Below, in pieces: positions 52,482 through 61,291 of a stretch of DNA of 64,000 nt. Origin of the DNA: Aggregicoccus sp. 17bor-14. GTDB taxonomy: Bacteria; Myxococcota; Myxococcia; Myxococcales; Myxococcaceae. The notes beneath the pieces were generated by a model. It saw nothing but the letters and a program-made list of their open reading frames with translations, did not search any database and was not told the DNA's origin. The position numbers and the translations under genes were made by a program. The first letter of the stretch is position 1. The number at the start of each line of letters is the position of its first letter. The stretch spans positions 186,001-250,000 of the forward strand of contig NZ_VJZZ01000011.1 of the NCBI RefSeq assembly GCF_009659535.1, read 5' to 3'.

Positions 52482-53864
52482 TCAGGGCGAGACGCCGATG
52501 GACAGGTACACGCGCACCTCGCCCGGGTTCACGCCGTACGCCACGTCCACGCCGAGCAGCGGCAGCACCACGGTGGCCAGGTACAGCCTCAGGCCCACGC
52601 CCACGCCCTGCGCGACCTCGGCTCCGCTCCGGCCCTGGGCCTGGCCCGGGAGGTAGCCGCGCGCGAGCTGACCGTCCTGGTCCAGCAGCTGGCCCGAGGC
52701 CGGCAGGTCCCGGAAGTAGGTGATGGCGGTGTCCGAGAAGCCCACCCCGCGCACCTGCAGGGCGCGGATGTCGAAGAGCGGGAAGTGGTACTCGGCCGTG
52801 ACGGAGGCCCGGGTGTCGCCGCGGAACTGGCGGTGGAGGAAGCCGCGCAGGTTGCCACCGCCGCTGAGCAGCTCGGTGTGGAAGGGCAGGTCGCGCGCGT
52901 ACTGCCCCTCCACGCGCAGCGTGAGGTTCTGCGACTCGCGGACGCGGAACCCCTGCCGGTAGAGCAGCCCGTACTTCTGGTAGTCGTAGGCGGACCCAAG
53001 CTCGGCGAGGGAGAACTCCGTGGACGCCTCCAGGTTGAGGCCCTCGAGGATGGGCCCCAGGTTCTGGCGCGTGTCGATGCCCGCCATGAGCCGCATCGAG
53101 GCATCCGAGGTGGTCTCGTGCGCGACCTCCGCGGGCGCGGTCACCGGGTAGCCCTCCTGCGGCGCGAGCGGGTGCACCCGCGTGAAGCGGTACTTCACCG
53201 CGGTGCGGAAGGTGTCGCGCCAGTTGATGGTGAACTCGGTCACCACGCCGAAGGTGTTGATGCGCGTGCTGCGCAGCACCTGGGGGTCCGGGTCGCCGGG
53301 CCCGTCCCCGTACTCCTGCATCCGGTCGCTCTTGAGCTGGCCCTCGAAGGAGAGCCGGAACTGGGGGTTGTTGAAGACGTTCGGGTCCAGGAAGCCCACG
53401 TAGACGCCCGACTCGTTCGTCGTCGTCTGCGCGCCCACGACGAACTTCTTGCTGAGCCCCAGCACGTTGTTCTCTGCGTAGATGAGCCCGCCGCCCGTGT
53501 TCGAGGAAGAGGACGTGAAGATCGGCGCGACGATCCAGGAGAGCTTCTCCGTCACCTCGATGAGCAGGCGGATCTCGCCGGGGCCGGCGGGCACGGCCGT
53601 GAGCTTCACGTCCTTGAACAGCCCTGTGGCGTCCAGGTAGCGCCGGGCGCGCACCTCGTCCTCGGGACCGAAGGTGTCCCCCACGCCCACGCGCGAGTAC
53701 GCGACGATGACCTCCGGGTGCGTGCGCCCGTCGGTGGTCGCCTCGATCTGCACGACGCGCGGCGCCTGGGCCAGGGCGAGCGCCGGCAGCAGCAGCGCGA
53801 GCACACCGGCCACGACGCGCACGGAGCACGGGCAGGGGCGGGAACGGGGCGGGGCAACCTGCAT
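52482..53864 (-). CDS. Omp85-family outer-membrane protein with one POTRA
   Basis: 460 residues: signal peptide ending LALAQ, one POTRA-like domain (about 38-110; VIVAYSRVGVGDTFGPEDEVRARRYL in two pieces) and a C-terminal 16-strand barrel. The L6-loop motif, RGF/Y in the family, appears as GGGNLRGFLHRQFRGD, and the last residues LSIGVSP lack the terminal Phe. BamA has five POTRAs and TamA three, so this is a short Omp85, closer to those linked to lipid or patatin functions. Partner unknown. Confidence 0.87.
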   Translation of the reverse strand: MQVAPPRSRPCPCSVRVVAGVLALLLPALALAQAPRVVQIEATTDGRTHPEVIVAYSRVGVGDTFGPEDEVRARRYLDATGLFKDVKLTAVPAGPGEIRLLIEVTEKLSWIVAPIFTSSSSNTGGGLIYAENNVLGLSKKFVVGAQTTTNESGVYVGFLDPNVFNNPQFRLSFEGQLKSDRMQEYGDGPGDPDPQVLRSTRINTFGVVTEFTINWRDTFRTAVKYRFTRVHPLAPQEGYPVTAPAEVAHETTSDASMRLMAGIDTRQNLGPILEGLNLEASTEFSLAELGSAYDYQKYGLLYRQGFRVRESQNLTLRVEGQYARDLPFHTELLSGGGNLRGFLHRQFRGDTRASVTAEYHFPLFDIRALQVRGVGFSDTAITYFRDLPASGQLLDQDGQLARGYLPGQAQGRSGAEVAQGVGVGLRLYLATVVLPLLGVDVAYGVNPGEVRVYLSIGVSP

Positions 53865-53991
53865 CGGGACAGGAACCCTCCAGCATTCAACCTAGGGCGG
53901 CGCTCCGCGATTCAACGTGTGCCGCGGTGCACCTTGCACGTCGGCAACGCCCCAACGCCCGAGGAGCCCCGCACGCCCGCCTTCCAGGCGA

Positions 53992-54007
53992 TTGATTCAC
54001 AAATCAA
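53992..54007. promoter_or_regulatory. inverted repeat upstream of the HEAT-gene pair
   Basis: TTGATT-CACA-AATCAA is a perfect 6-bp inverted repeat, strikingly AT-rich for this region, about 90 bases before the first HEAT-type gene and 128 bases before the Omp85 start on the other strand. It may be a regulator site for either gene. Confidence 0.4.
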
Positions 54008-54097
54008 CGAAGCGGGGGTGGGGTGGGAAGCGTTCGCCAGTGGACGCGAAATAGGGTCCTCGCCGGGTGAAGCGCACCCCGAGAGGAGCGCAGGCGC

Positions 54098-55312
54098 ATG
54101 TCCGCACCAGAGCCGACGTCGGGCCCGTCCACACGCAGGTCTGCGCGGAGGCGCGCCCTGGCCATCGGCCTCGGCCTCGCCGTCCTCGCGCTCGCCGCAG
54201 CGCTCGGGTGGGGCAGGGGAGAGGGGCGCGAGGGAGCGGCAGCGGCAGCGGCTTCGGCCCCTGCAGGCGCGCAGCAGTCGGGGCGCGGCGGCGGCCGTGC
54301 TGCGCAGGGCAGCGCCGCCTCGGCCGCCGCAGCCGAGGCGCCCGCGCATGCGCCCGAGTTCGAGCCGGCCGTGTGCTGGAACGACCTCGAGCGCTTCGAC
54401 GCCGAGGTCACGCTCGCCACCTTCCGCGAGTGGTCCGCGCCGATGCTTGCCTCCCGCGACGGGTTCGTGCGCGACTACCTGAAGGAGCGGCTGGGCGAGC
54501 TCATCGGGGGAGATCCCGCCCGCGCGCTGGAGGTGCTCGGCTGGGCGCAGACCGCGGAGGACCGGTCCTACGGCCTCTTCCTGCGCGCCGTGCGGGACTC
54601 GGAGGCCGTGCAGCGCCCGGAGGTGTCGTCGCGCCTGCTCGAGCTCGGGCTCGACCCGCGCCTCCCCTCCGAGCGCCGCGCGGGCATCCTCTCCGCGCTG
54701 GATACGCAGAGGCGGCTCACCCCGCAGGCGCTCACGCAGCTGACGCGCTTCGCGAAAGACCCGGTCTCCGGAGAGGCCGGCTGGGCCGCCACCCGCACCA
54801 TCGCCCGGGTGATGAAGCGCGAGCACGCGCAGCGCGCGGACATCTCGCCCTACCTCACGGACCTGCTCACCATCGGCGCCGAGTCACCGGACGAGCAGAT
54901 CCGCTACCTCGGCCAGATGATGCCCATGCACGCCGCGCCGCTGCTGGACGCGGACGCCACGGCGCGCTTCGAGCAGATCCTCCTCGGCGAGGGCAACGAG
55001 GCGGGCCGGGACGCCGCCGCGCACAACCTCTCGCTCTCCTCGGACAAGGCGCGGGTGCTCGCGCTGTTCGCGAGCACCTTCCCGAAGGAGCCCTCCGTCT
55101 GCGTGCGCTGGGCGCTGTTCCGCTTCTCCGCGCGCACTGCCGGCAAGCGGGCGCTCCCGGTGATGGCGCGGATGGCGGAGCTCGACCCGCGCTTCGCCGC
55201 GCCCTACCGGGACTTCGAGCACCTCTACGCCCTGGGCACCCTGGACTTCGTCCGCGTGTGGCAGGGCCTGCAGGACCAGGACCCCTTCCACTGTCTCGAC
55301 CGCCACGAGTGA
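54098..55312 (+). CDS. membrane-anchored helical-repeat (HEAT-like) protein
   Basis: 404 residues. A basic N-terminus and one membrane helix (LAIGLGLAVLALAAALGW) precede an Ala/Gly-rich linker and a domain of helical pairs from about 95, resembling HEAT repeats (for example VSSRLLELGLDPRLPSERRAGILSAL; ARVLALFASTFPKEPSVCVRWALFRF). Two distant Cys (AVCWND and DPFHCLD) flank the domain. No family recognised. It starts a three-gene run with the next HEAT protein 10 bases away. Confidence 0.72.
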   Translation: MSAPEPTSGPSTRRSARRRALAIGLGLAVLALAAALGWGRGEGREGAAAAAASAPAGAQQSGRGGGRAAQGSAASAAAAEAPAHAPEFEPAVCWNDLERFDAEVTLATFREWSAPMLASRDGFVRDYLKERLGELIGGDPARALEVLGWAQTAEDRSYGLFLRAVRDSEAVQRPEVSSRLLELGLDPRLPSERRAGILSALDTQRRLTPQALTQLTRFAKDPVSGEAGWAATRTIARVMKREHAQRADISPYLTDLLTIGAESPDEQIRYLGQMMPMHAAPLLDADATARFEQILLGEGNEAGRDAAAHNLSLSSDKARVLALFASTFPKEPSVCVRWALFRFSARTAGKRALPVMARMAELDPRFAAPYRDFEHLYALGTLDFVRVWQGLQDQDPFHCLDRHE

Positions 55313-55322
55313 GGGCCACCCC

Positions 55323-56288
55323 ATGAACCGGCTCACGTTGCTCCTCCTCTTCGTCCTGGCCTCGGCGCGGCCCGCGCACGCGCAGAGCGCAGCGGCCCCC
55401 GCGCTCCGCGAGTCGACCTGCAGCGTCGAGGGCCTCGGCACGGCGCTGCGGCGCTCGCGCAGCTCGCACTCCGCGGCGTACCGCAAGTACCTGCACGAGC
55501 TGGCGAAGGAGGCCGCCGTCACCCTTCCCGCCGCCGAGCTCCAGGCGGCCTTCTGGCGCGAGCGGGACCCGGCGCTCGCGGAGGACCTCGCTGCCGCGGT
55601 GGTCGCCCGCACCGAGCGCGGCGCGGACCCGGCCGCCATCCGGGAGGTGGCGCGGCGTGCGCTGGAGGAGCCGGACCCGAAGCTGCGCGCTGCCGTCGTG
55701 CGCTCGCTGCGCCGCACCAGCGCGCTGGAGAGCACGGGCGCGCTGTACGAGCAGCTGGTGAAGGACGCCTCGCCCGAGGTGCGCGCCGAGGCGGCGACCA
55801 ACATCGTCGAGGACGTGCGCGAGGTGTACGCGGGCTTCCACGGACCCGCGTCGGACGCCGCGGTCTCCGCTGCGCTCGCCTCGGATGATCCGGAGGTGAC
55901 CGCGAAGATCCTCGGCACGCTGGACACGCAAGCGATCAGCGCCGACTCCGCCGGGAGGATTGGGGAGTTGCTGCGCGACGACGCGGTGCAGGTGCGGCGG
56001 GCAGCGGCGCTCGCGCTCGGAGGAGTGCCCGCGGAGCAGATGGCGCAGGCGCGCCAGCAGGTGCTCGCGCAGTACGGCGAGGAGCCGAGCCTCGAGGTGC
56101 GGCGCGCGCTGCTGCAGAGCCTCGCGCAGCTCGGGTTCATCGGCGCCATCCCGGACCTGCAGCGGCTGCGCGGCGTGGAGCCGCGGCTGTCCGAAGAGAT
56201 CGACGCGTGGGTGCGCGTCCTCGAGCTGGACCTTCAGGAGTGGAACCTGATCCTGAGGGAGAAGGAGCGGTACGCCCAGGTTCGTTGA
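55323..56288 (+). CDS. periplasmic HEAT-repeat protein
   Basis: 321 residues. Signal peptide (LLLLFVLASARPAHAQ) then HEAT repeats: LEEPDPKLRAAVVRSLRRTS, VKDASPEVRAEAATNIVED, LRDDAVQVRRAAALALGGVP and GEEPSLEVRRALLQSLAQLG are successive units of about 30-35 residues. Such proteins are docking scaffolds. It follows the anchored helical protein after 10 bases and is followed by the M23 peptidase gene. Confidence 0.85.
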   Translation: MNRLTLLLLFVLASARPAHAQSAAAPALRESTCSVEGLGTALRRSRSSHSAAYRKYLHELAKEAAVTLPAAELQAAFWRERDPALAEDLAAAVVARTERGADPAAIREVARRALEEPDPKLRAAVVRSLRRTSALESTGALYEQLVKDASPEVRAEAATNIVEDVREVYAGFHGPASDAAVSAALASDDPEVTAKILGTLDTQAISADSAGRIGELLRDDAVQVRRAAALALGGVPAEQMAQARQQVLAQYGEEPSLEVRRALLQSLAQLGFIGAIPDLQRLRGVEPRLSEEIDAWVRVLELDLQEWNLILREKERYAQVR

Positions 56289-56325
56289 AGTTCCCTTGGT
56301 CGGAGACCCCGAAAGGAACGAAGTG

Positions 56326-56853
56326 ATGCTCAACCTGAAGAAGAAGTCCCTCGCGCTGCTGGCCTGCCTGGCGCTGCTGCCAATGGTGGCGGACGCGCAC
56401 ACGGTGAAGGGCCCGTACTCCGGGACCATCACCACGACGACGTACTACTCGAGCGGCAGCTTCCACGGCGCGGTGGACGTGGCTGGTGACGGCGCCTGCA
56501 ACTACTGGGGCGTGCAGACCTCCGTGGTCGGCTCCGTGTACTGGAACATCACGATCAACACCTCGACCAACGTCTGCTACGGCAACGGCAGCGGCAACCA
56601 GAACCAGGCGCGCCACGTCTGGGCGAGCGGCTGGAGCTTCCGCCTCTGGCACTGGAACAAGACCGGCAACTCGTACGACCGCACCTGCGACCGCTGCCAG
56701 ATCGGCGACGAGGGCGGCACCGGCAACGCCACCGGCCCGCACACCCACCTGCAGCAGGACAAGAGCGGCACCCTGGATACGTCCTGGTACTCCGGCTACA
56801 CCGTGAAGGGTGAGCACGTGGACCGCAGCGAGACGCTCGGCGTCCTCGACTAG
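56326..56853 (+). CDS. secreted M23-family metallopeptidase-like protein
   Basis: 175 residues. Signal peptide (LALLACLALLPMVADA) then a compact domain rich in Asn, Thr, Tyr and Trp with six Cys. The M23 zinc ligands are present: HxxxD in FHGAVD (His47, Asp51) and HxH in GPHTHLQ (His139, His141). This predicts a peptidoglycan or protein endopeptidase near the LasA/LytM type but smaller. The ATG at 56326 is preceded by GAAAGGAACG and 37 bases follow the HEAT gene stop. Base composition is lower in GC than its neighbours. Confidence 0.85.
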   Translation: MLNLKKKSLALLACLALLPMVADAHTVKGPYSGTITTTTYYSSGSFHGAVDVAGDGACNYWGVQTSVVGSVYWNITINTSTNVCYGNGSGNQNQARHVWASGWSFRLWHWNKTGNSYDRTCDRCQIGDEGGTGNATGPHTHLQQDKSGTLDTSWYSGYTVKGEHVDRSETLGVLD

Positions 56854-56870
56854 GCTCGCGGAGCTTCGCG

Positions 56871-56904
56871 CAGGAGCCGCCCGGGTGCAGCAGGGCGGCT
56901 CCTG
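56871..56904 (+). terminator. hairpin after the M23 gene
   Basis: CAGGAGCCGCCC (56871-56882) and GGGCGGCTCCTG (56893-56904) form a perfect 12-bp stem around a 10-base loop, 18 bases after the M23 stop. No T-run follows, so it is either a Rho-assisted terminator or a 3' stem. It would also hide part of the leader of the next gene. Confidence 0.6.
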
Positions 56905-56925
56905 TGTATGAGCGGAGGTTTCGAG

Positions 56926-57330
56926 ATGGACGGCGACGACCGCAACCTCGCAGTGATCCGGTCCTACCTGCAGGACCTGGCGGCAGGTGCCGTCGGGGAC
57001 CGGCTGGCGGCGTACTTCACCCCGGACGCCGTCCAGGTCGAGCTCCCGAACCGCCTCAACCCGCAGGGCGGCAGGAGCGACCTCGCCACGCTGCTCACGC
57101 GGGCCGAGCAGGGCCAGCGCGTGCTGCGCGGGCAGCGCTATGAGATCCGCTCGGCGGTGGTGCAGGGCGACCGCGTCGCAGTCGAGGCCCTGTGGACGGG
57201 AACACTGGCCATCGCGCTGGGGTCGCTCGCCCCGGGCGCCGAGATGCGGGCGCACTTCGCGATGTTCTTCGAGCTCCAGGACGGCCGCATCCGCTCGCAG
57301 CGCAACTACGACTGCTTCGAGCCCTGGTAA
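56926..57330 (+). CDS. NTF2-like (SnoaL-type) protein
   Basis: 134 residues with the NTF2/SnoaL pattern: NLAVIRSYLQDLAAGAVGDRLAAYF, then VQVELPNRLNP and a closing sheet ending FFELQDGRIRSQRNYDCFEPW. Family members include isomerases and hydrolases; no substrate is suggested by context. I choose the ATG at 56926, which has GGAGG with 8-base spacing, over the ATG at 56908, which has none. Confidence 0.85.
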   Translation: MDGDDRNLAVIRSYLQDLAAGAVGDRLAAYFTPDAVQVELPNRLNPQGGRSDLATLLTRAEQGQRVLRGQRYEIRSAVVQGDRVAVEALWTGTLAIALGSLAPGAEMRAHFAMFFELQDGRIRSQRNYDCFEPW

Positions 57331-57380
57331 CCAGGCTCTTTTCCAGGACTGCCCGGCGTGAGGGCGTTAGTCGGAACCGG

Positions 57381-58436
57381 ATGACGGACCCACGGCTCAC
57401 CCTCTCGGTGCTGGACCTCATCCCGGTTCACAGCACGCAGACCTCGGCGCAGGCGCTCTCGGCCAGCCTCTCGCTCGCCCAGGGAGCGGAGGCGCTCGGC
57501 TACCACCGCTACTGGGTCGCCGAGCACCACAACATGGAGGCGGTCGCCTCCACGAACCCCGCCGTGCTGCTGGGGCTCATCGGCTCGCGCACGCAGCGCA
57601 TCCGCCTCGGCTCGGGCGGGGTGATGCTGCCCAACCACGCCCCGCTCGTCGTCGCCGAGCAGTTCGCGCTGCTCGAGGCCGCCTTCCCCGGCCGCGTGGA
57701 CCTGGGGCTGGGGCGTGCGCCCGGCAGCGACCCGGTCATCACCGCGCTGCTGCGCCAGAGCGGCGCCGTGAGCGAGGTGGAGGCCTTCGAGCGCAACGTC
57801 CTCGACATCGGCGCGCTCTTGAACCCCGAGGGCGCGGCGCTGCAGCTGCGCTCCGGGCAGGTGTACGGGCTGCGCGCGACGCCGCGGGCCGCCTCGACCC
57901 CGCGGCTGTGGATCCTGGGCTCCAGCGACTACTCGGCGCGGCTCGCAGCGCGTCAGGGGCTGCCCTACGTGTTCGCCCACCACTTCTCGGGGGACGAGCA
58001 GGCCACCGGCCACGCGCTCTCGCTGTACCGCCAGGGCTTCACCCCCACCGAGGCGCTGCCGCGTCCGCAGGCCTTCATCGGCGTCAACGTCTCCGTGGCG
58101 CCGACGCGCGAGGAGGCCTACGCCCAGGCGCTGCCCCAGCTGCAGCTCATGGCCCGCCTGCGCAGCGGCCTGCCGCTGGGCCCCGTGCCCACGGTGGAGG
58201 AGGCCGAGGCCACCACCATGGGGCCGCTGCAGCAGGAGCTCATGGACGACATGGCCCGCCGCTGGATCATCGACGCGCCTGCTGCTGCCGCCGAGCGCCT
58301 GCGCGACCTCGCCCGCCGCCACGAGCTGCATGAGCTGATGGTGGTCCCCTACGGCGCCGCGCGCGCGGGCTCGGACCCCTCGCAGGCCGCCGCGCGCATC
58401 CGCACGCTCCAGCTGCTCGCGGAGGCGATGGGGTAG
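57381..58436 (+). CDS. luciferase-like flavin-dependent oxidoreductase
   Basis: 351 residues of the LLM class (MsnO8/YhbW-type). It opens LTLSVLDLIPV, followed by GYHRYWVAEHHNM (the conserved EHH) and RIRLGSGGVMLPNHAPL, then the typical LDLGLGRAPGSD. It should use FMN or F420-type flavin; no cofactor gene is adjacent. The start at 57381 removes a meaningless upstream extension. Confidence 0.93.
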   Translation: MTDPRLTLSVLDLIPVHSTQTSAQALSASLSLAQGAEALGYHRYWVAEHHNMEAVASTNPAVLLGLIGSRTQRIRLGSGGVMLPNHAPLVVAEQFALLEAAFPGRVDLGLGRAPGSDPVITALLRQSGAVSEVEAFERNVLDIGALLNPEGAALQLRSGQVYGLRATPRAASTPRLWILGSSDYSARLAARQGLPYVFAHHFSGDEQATGHALSLYRQGFTPTEALPRPQAFIGVNVSVAPTREEAYAQALPQLQLMARLRSGLPLGPVPTVEEAEATTMGPLQQELMDDMARRWIIDAPAAAAERLRDLARRHELHELMVVPYGAARAGSDPSQAAARIRTLQLLAEAMG

Positions 58437-58441
58437 GGCAC

Positions 58442-59473
58442 TCAGGCCACGATGCCGCGCGGGGTGAGGGGCTGGTCGCGCGGCAGGAGCCCCTCCTCCT
58501 GGAACCAGCGCAGGGCCTCGCGGATGCCGAGGCGCACCGGGCGCGGGTGGTAGCCCAGCTCGCGCATCGCGCGCCCCGAGCTCTGGTAGGCGGGCAGGGT
58601 GAGCGCCTGCAGGAACGCGGTGTTCACGAACTTGAACAGCTCCGGGCTGAGCCGCCCCACCACGTCCCCGAGGCGTCCGGCGCCCTGCAGCGCGGCCCGG
58701 GGCATGGGCAGGCGCGGCGGCGCCACGCCCACCTCCTCGGCGATGGTGGTGAGGAACTGCCGGTAGGTGAGGTTCTCGCCGCCCAGGATGTAGCGCTCGC
58801 CCGGTGCTCCCTTCTCCATCACCAGGCGCAGCCCCTCGGCCACGTCCGCCGCGTTGACGACGTTGATGCCGCCGCTCGGGTACGCGGCCACCACGCCGCG
58901 CGCCACGTAGAGCAGCAGCTCGCCCGAGGAGGGGCGCACGTCATAGGGCCCCACGACGTAGCCGGGGCAGCCGGCGAGCACCTCGAAGCCCGGCGCGTTG
59001 GCGGCGAGCGCGAGCTGCTCGGCCTCGCGCTTGGACTGGTGGTAGGGGTTGTCGCCCGCGTAGTTGAAGGGCGTGCTCTCGTCCGCCGGGTGGTCCAGCG
59101 TCCCGTGGCCCCCCGCGGCCACGCTGGAGACGAACACCAGGCGGCGCACGCCGGCGGCGCGCGCGGCCTCGAGCACGTTGCGCGTGCCCTCGGTGTTGAT
59201 GCGCACCAGGTCCTGGCGGGAGAAGGGATCGAAGCGCACCGTGCCGGCGGCGTGGTACACGTGGGTGACGCCCCGCAGCGCCTCGCGCAGGGAGGCGGCG
59301 TCGAGGATGTCCCCCCGGGCCTCCTCGTAGTCGCGGCCCCGGACGAGGCCCCGGAGCCCCCTCCGGTCGCTGCGCTCGCGGGCGAGGAGCCTGGGCTTCT
59401 CCCCCCGGCTGCACAGCAGGTGGGCGAGGTTGGCGCCCACCAGGCCGGTGGCTCCAGTCAATAGAGTGGTCAT
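58442..59473 (-). CDS. NAD(P)-dependent epimerase/dehydratase (extended SDR)
   Basis: 343 residues. Rossmann motif TGATGLVGANLAHLL at the N-terminus, catalytic YHQSK (YxxxK) with Ser in FVSSVA. Closest in style to dihydroflavonol-4-reductase-like or hopanoid-associated (HpnA) sugar epimerases; the substrate cannot be fixed from the sequence. It converges with the flavin oxidoreductase (5 bases between stops). Confidence 0.9.
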   Translation of the reverse strand: MTTLLTGATGLVGANLAHLLCSRGEKPRLLARERSDRRGLRGLVRGRDYEEARGDILDAASLREALRGVTHVYHAAGTVRFDPFSRQDLVRINTEGTRNVLEAARAAGVRRLVFVSSVAAGGHGTLDHPADESTPFNYAGDNPYHQSKREAEQLALAANAPGFEVLAGCPGYVVGPYDVRPSSGELLLYVARGVVAAYPSGGINVVNAADVAEGLRLVMEKGAPGERYILGGENLTYRQFLTTIAEEVGVAPPRLPMPRAALQGAGRLGDVVGRLSPELFKFVNTAFLQALTLPAYQSSGRAMRELGYHPRPVRLGIREALRWFQEEGLLPRDQPLTPRGIVA

Positions 59474-59501
59474 GTCCTACTTCCTCCGGGGCGGGATGCG
59501 G

Positions 59502-59507
59502 TATAGA
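59502..59507 (+). promoter_or_regulatory. -10-like TATAGA before the poly(A) polymerase gene
   Basis: TATAGA lies 23 bases before the ATG at 59531 in a gap of 57 bases. A weak -35 candidate (TTCCTC) is two bases too close. No clear ribosome-binding site precedes the ATG. Confidence 0.3.
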
Positions 59508-59530
59508 CGCAGCCCTCAAAAAAGCCCGCG

Positions 59531-61228
59531 ATGACGCGCGAATCCACTGAAATCCCGCCTGCTGGCGGCCCCGCTGAGCCTGCGCCCGAGACCGCGCGCG
59601 AGGCTGCCCACCTGGGCACAGAGGGGGCCGCCGCGCCCGAGGTCAACCCCATGTCGTCGTCTACCGAGCAGCAGCCCGAGCACGCGCTGCGCGTCTCCTC
59701 CGAGGTCGCTGCGCTGCCCGTCCCCGTCGAGGCCGAACCTGCCTCCACCCCTGCCTCGCCCGCCGCCTCCGGCCCCGCCGACGCGGAGCTCGTCGCGCCC
59801 ACCACCACGGCCAGCGGCGAGCCGGCCGAGATCAACCCCGCGGACCTGGACCCGGACGCGCTGAAGGTGGTGCTGCGGCTGCAGCACCACGGGCACGAGG
59901 CCTACTTCGTCGGCGGCTGCGTGCGCGACCTGCTGCTGGGCCGCAAGCCGAAGGACTTCGACATCGCCACCAGCGCCACCCCGAACGAGGTGCGCGCCAC
60001 CTTCCGCAACTGTCGCCTCATCGGCCGGCGCTTCCGGCTCGCGCACGTCTACTTCAAGGGCGGGAAGATCATCGAGGTCTCCACCTTCCGCGCGAACCCC
60101 ACCGAGGTGGAGGCGAACGGCGAGGAGGTGGACGCGAAGGACGGCGAGGACGGTGGGCTGCTCATCACCCACGACAACGTCTTCGGCACCGCGTGGCAGG
60201 ACGCGCGCCGGCGCGACTTCACCATCAACGGGCTCTTCTACGACGTGAGCGAGGGCCGGGTCATCGACTACGTGCGCGGCCGGCGCGACCTGGACGAGCG
60301 GCTCATCCGCACCATCGGCGACCCCGAGGTGCGGCTGCGCGAGGACCCGGTGCGCATCCTTCGCGCCGTGCGCTTCGCCTGCAAGCTGGGGCTGGACCTC
60401 GAGAGCCGCACCTACGCGGCGATGGAGGGCGCGGTGGAGGATCTCCCGCTGTGCGCGCCCGCGCGCCTGCTCGAGGAGAGCTTCCGCCTCATCCGCACCG
60501 GCGTGTCCGCGGGCAGCTTCAAGCTGCTGGACGCGCTGGATGCGCTGAAGATCCTCCTGCCCCCGGTGGCCAGCTTCTTCAAGGAGCACGGCAAGGAGGG
60601 CGAGCGCACCTTCTACGCCTTCGCCGAGGCGCTGGACCGCCGCATCGCGCGCGGGGAGCAGCTGGACGACGCGCTGCTGCTCGCGGCGCTGCTGGTGCCC
60701 ATCTCCCGCGCCACGCCGCCTCAGCAGACCGAGGGCGGCGAGGGCGGGGACGTGCCGGCCAACGCCACGGTCGCGGCCTCCATCGAGCACCTGCTCGGCG
60801 AGTTCGTGCGCACCGCGCGCCTGCCGCGCCGCATCGCCGAGCGCTGCCGCATGCTGCTCATCGCGCAGCGCACGCTCACCGGCGAGCGCCGCCGTCGCGG
60901 CAGCCTCGCGAGCTTCCGCCGCCACCCCATCTTCCAGGACGCGCTCACGGTGTTCGAGCTCACCGTGGAGGCCACCGGCCAGCACCGCGAGATGCTGGAG
61001 CAGTGGAAGAGCGGCGAGGCGCCGCGCCCGCCTGCGCAGGAGAAGGCCGCGGCCCCCAGCGCCGAGGGTGCGGGCGAGGCCGCCGCGCCCCGCAAGCGGC
61101 GCCGGCGCCGGCGCGGAGGCCGCCGCGGTGAGAGCGGTGGCAACGCCGAGGCGGGAGACCCCACGCCCCCTGGACAGGACTCCCACGCCGAGTCCTCGGA
61201 CGCCTCCGACACCTCGGACGAAGAGTAG
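59531..61228 (+). CDS. pcnB: poly(A) polymerase / CCA-transferase family protein
   Basis: 565 residues. The nucleotidyltransferase core begins near 115: HGHEAYFVGGCVRDLLLG then PKDFDIATSATP (the DxD metal site), and RRDFTINGLFYD and REDPVRILRAVRF complete the class II signature, favouring PcnB. An N-terminal tail of about 110 residues is Ala/Pro/Glu-rich, and the C-terminal tail ends RKRRRRRRGGRRG plus an acidic Ser/Thr/Asp end. These tails are not part of the enzyme and may bind RNA or partners. Confidence 0.92.
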   Translation: MTRESTEIPPAGGPAEPAPETAREAAHLGTEGAAAPEVNPMSSSTEQQPEHALRVSSEVAALPVPVEAEPASTPASPAASGPADAELVAPTTTASGEPAEINPADLDPDALKVVLRLQHHGHEAYFVGGCVRDLLLGRKPKDFDIATSATPNEVRATFRNCRLIGRRFRLAHVYFKGGKIIEVSTFRANPTEVEANGEEVDAKDGEDGGLLITHDNVFGTAWQDARRRDFTINGLFYDVSEGRVIDYVRGRRDLDERLIRTIGDPEVRLREDPVRILRAVRFACKLGLDLESRTYAAMEGAVEDLPLCAPARLLEESFRLIRTGVSAGSFKLLDALDALKILLPPVASFFKEHGKEGERTFYAFAEALDRRIARGEQLDDALLLAALLVPISRATPPQQTEGGEGGDVPANATVAASIEHLLGEFVRTARLPRRIAERCRMLLIAQRTLTGERRRRGSLASFRRHPIFQDALTVFELTVEATGQHREMLEQWKSGEAPRPPAQEKAAAPSAEGAGEAAAPRKRRRRRRGGRRGESGGNAEAGDPTPPGQDSHAESSDASDTSDEE

Positions 61229-61237
61229 CCGTGTCCT

Positions 61238-61258
61238 CCCTCTCCCTCTGGGAGAGGG
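61238..61258. repeat. CCCTCTCCC/GGGAGAGGG hairpin repeat, copy 2
   Basis: CCCTCTCCC (61238-61246), TCT loop, GGGAGAGGG (61250-61258), followed by TCGGGGTAAGGGT. It lies 10 bases after pcnB and between convergent genes, where it could also terminate transcription in both directions. Same stem as copy 1 at 25369-25389. Confidence 0.75.
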
Positions 61259-61291
61259 TCGGGGTAAGGGTGCCGGGCGAAGCTGCGCCCC

